Part shown: positions 11,949 through 12,967 of the stretch, in pieces
Position numbering within the stretch: the first letter of the stretch is position 1
How the letters are laid out: each line of letters opens with the position of its first letter
DNA from: Candidatus Falkowiibacteriota bacterium
GTDB taxonomy: Bacteria; Patescibacteriota; Patescibacteriia; UBA2591; JABMQE01
Direction of reading: 5' to 3'
Assembly: GCA_013203415.1 (NCBI GenBank)
Contig: JABMQE010000080.1
Span: forward strand, 1-12,967
Length of the DNA: 12,967 nt
Program-made: the position numbers and the translations under genes
Notes under the pieces: generated by a model
Told to the model about the DNA's origin: nothing
Seen by the model: only the letters and a program-made list of their open reading frames with translations
The model's database searches: none

Positions 11949-12944
11949 TCAGAATCTGGCGAGGACGAATTTTGCAGCGCCATGCCAAGCAAGGCGCCAC
12001 TTCTTGCCATGCCAGATGTGATCGTAGCGAGGGCAATAGGGACCGGCTTCGATCTGGAGACGCCATAGGGAAAACTCGAGGGCCAATTCCGGTCCGATTG
12101 TCTCTTGGAAGTATTTGGAGCCAAGCTCGTGGCTAGGCTCGTAGAACTCCGAGGCCCAACGACCGCCGGCCAGAAGAGCGAGATGGGAAGCGAACTTCCA
12201 CCGGAAGCCAAGAGCAAACAGGCCATCCCATTGGTCTGGGTCGGTGACCGGATCCAGGCCGGCTTTCAGATAGAAGGCCCAGTTATCGGTTAAGCCCAGA
12301 CAAAGTCCGAGTCCGGGAGCGGCGATACTGGCTCGATCGAGTTTGAGTACGACCAAGCCACCAGAGAAGAAGTAGATGGAGGAGTTTTCCTTGTCCTCCT
12401 TTCGGCTGGGGCTTGGGGCAGGTCTTCGGCGAGATTTCCGAAGGCGGTCGAGCTCGTCTTCCAACTCCTCGCGGCTGACGAATCCTTGCACCTGGCGCTT
12501 TAGAGCGCGGAACTCGGAAGCGCTGGCGCCCCTAGCAACGGAGCGAGGCCTAGACCTTTTATAGTACCAGACCCAGACCTCGGATTCGGCAGCACGGATG
12601 ACCGAAGGACGGATGTAAATCCGAGTGGAAGCGATTCCGGCGCGACGGAGCTTCTGCTCTAAGGAACTGACACGGGTATCGGCCCGTGATTGGTCTTTTT
12701 CGTAGCGACCATCGTTCTTGAGATAGCCCCTGGAGCTAGAGTGGGCTTGCATTTCCACGCAGAGGTCGGGGTCGTTCCCCATCTTGCGGATGACCCTATC
12801 GACATCGGCTTCGGCAGAGGGATAAAGCTGATCGAAGTTCCTGCTTCCCTCGTAGAAGGGGCCGATTTTGACATCCGGCTTTCTGGCCTCGGCCTGCGAA
12901 GCGAAGAAAACAGACAACAACAGCAGTGGAACGAGTTTCCTCAT
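11949..12944 (-). CDS. Exported OmpA-domain protein with C-terminal beta-barrel-like region
   Basis: A 331-aa protein. Residues 1-20 are a signal peptide ending AEA (cleavage after Ala20). Residues ~26-115 resemble an OmpA/Pal/MotB domain: FYEGSRNFDQLYPSAEADVDRV, then VEMQAHSSSRG, KDQSRADTRVSSLEQKLRRAGI. The RA..V..L...GI helix is clear, but the Asp of the usual 'GHTD' is Ser, so peptidoglycan binding is doubtful. Then come a charged, probably coiled stretch (SREELEDELDRLRKSRRR, ~155-172), a Pro/Ser/Lys linker, and from ~190 alternating strands (GLCLGLTDNWAFYLKAGLD, LFALGFRWKF, LALLAGGRWASEF) ending in ...KFVLARF. A terminal Phe after such strands is the outer-membrane assembly signal. The start has AAGGAGG at 8 bases. 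It is co-transcribed with the lipoprotein after it. A diderm origin is implied. Confidence 0.72.
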   Translation of the reverse strand: MRKLVPLLLLSVFFASQAEARKPDVKIGPFYEGSRNFDQLYPSAEADVDRVIRKMGNDPDLCVEMQAHSSSRGYLKNDGRYEKDQSRADTRVSSLEQKLRRAGIASTRIYIRPSVIRAAESEVWVWYYKRSRPRSVARGASASEFRALKRQVQGFVSREELEDELDRLRKSRRRPAPSPSRKEDKENSSIYFFSGGLVVLKLDRASIAAPGLGLCLGLTDNWAFYLKAGLDPVTDPDQWDGLFALGFRWKFASHLALLAGGRWASEFYEPSHELGSKYFQETIGPELALEFSLWRLQIEAGPYCPRYDHIWHGKKWRLAWHGAAKFVLARF

Positions 12945-12967
12945 GATGATATCCTCCTTGCGAGCGG

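Noticed and set aside
11593..12021. 142-codon ORF on + opposite the lipoprotein gene
   Set aside because: It mirrors the minus-strand gene in GC-rich DNA, lacks a ribosome site and domain character, while the opposite strand has a signal peptide and strong ribosome site.
1..12967. tRNA, rRNA, CRISPR array
   Set aside because: No cloverleaf with CCA or T-loop signatures, no rRNA-like stretches, and no regularly spaced direct repeats of CRISPR size were seen.

Overview
The window reads as a low-GC genome fragment from a Candidate Phyla Radiation (Patescibacteria) bacterium, most like the Parcubacteria/Falkowbacteria side. The evidence is a DUF4012 membrane protein inside a polysaccharide cluster, a tiny zinc-ribbon protein of the type common in CPR genomes, a lipoprotein ending in a chagasin domain, weak or absent Shine-Dalgarno sites, and many short GC-rich palindromes in AT-rich DNA. 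The taxonomic call is inference from gene content. The last ~1.7 kb (from about 11215) is clearly more GC-rich, has strong Shine-Dalgarno sites, and encodes proteins expected in an outer-membrane bacterium. It is therefore foreign DNA or an assembly chimera.

Layout. 1-1404 (+): the 3' part of an AlkD-type DNA glycosylase gene, a Y1/RAYT-like transposase gene with palindromes before, inside and after it, and a small AbrB-like protein ended by a terminator. 1519-2775 (+): a cysteine-rich lipoprotein with a C-terminal I42 (chagasin) protease-inhibitor domain, ended by a strong hairpin shared with the converging zinc-ribbon gene (2882-3109, -). 3110-4253: mostly non-coding. It holds a consensus promoter for the zinc-ribbon gene, a 160-bp GC-rich structure closed by 16-bp perfect inverted repeats, an array of heptamer repeats next to a consensus + promoter, and two or three very small ORFs (two with a hydrophobic segment) ended by hairpins.

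4254-9658 (-): a compact four-gene run: radical SAM protein with an eroded auxiliary-cluster domain, two GT4 glycosyltransferases, and the DUF4012 membrane protein. An O-antigen ligase/polymerase (Wzy-like) gene runs divergently at 9842-11194. Together they look like a locus for assembly and polymerisation of a surface polysaccharide or glycan: glycosyltransferases build the unit, the Wzy-like protein joins units at the membrane, and DUF4012 and the radical SAM protein have unknown accessory roles.

11284-12944 (-): two coupled genes, an exported OmpA-domain/beta-barrel protein followed by a lipoprotein, ended by a near-perfect hairpin terminator.

The main theme is palindromic DNA. At least three genes (AlkD, transposase, Wzy) carry a palindrome or one arm of an inverted repeat inside their reading frame without losing the frame, and the transposase is a candidate for having spread one of them. 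The other notable area is the divergent regulatory region at 3276-3720.
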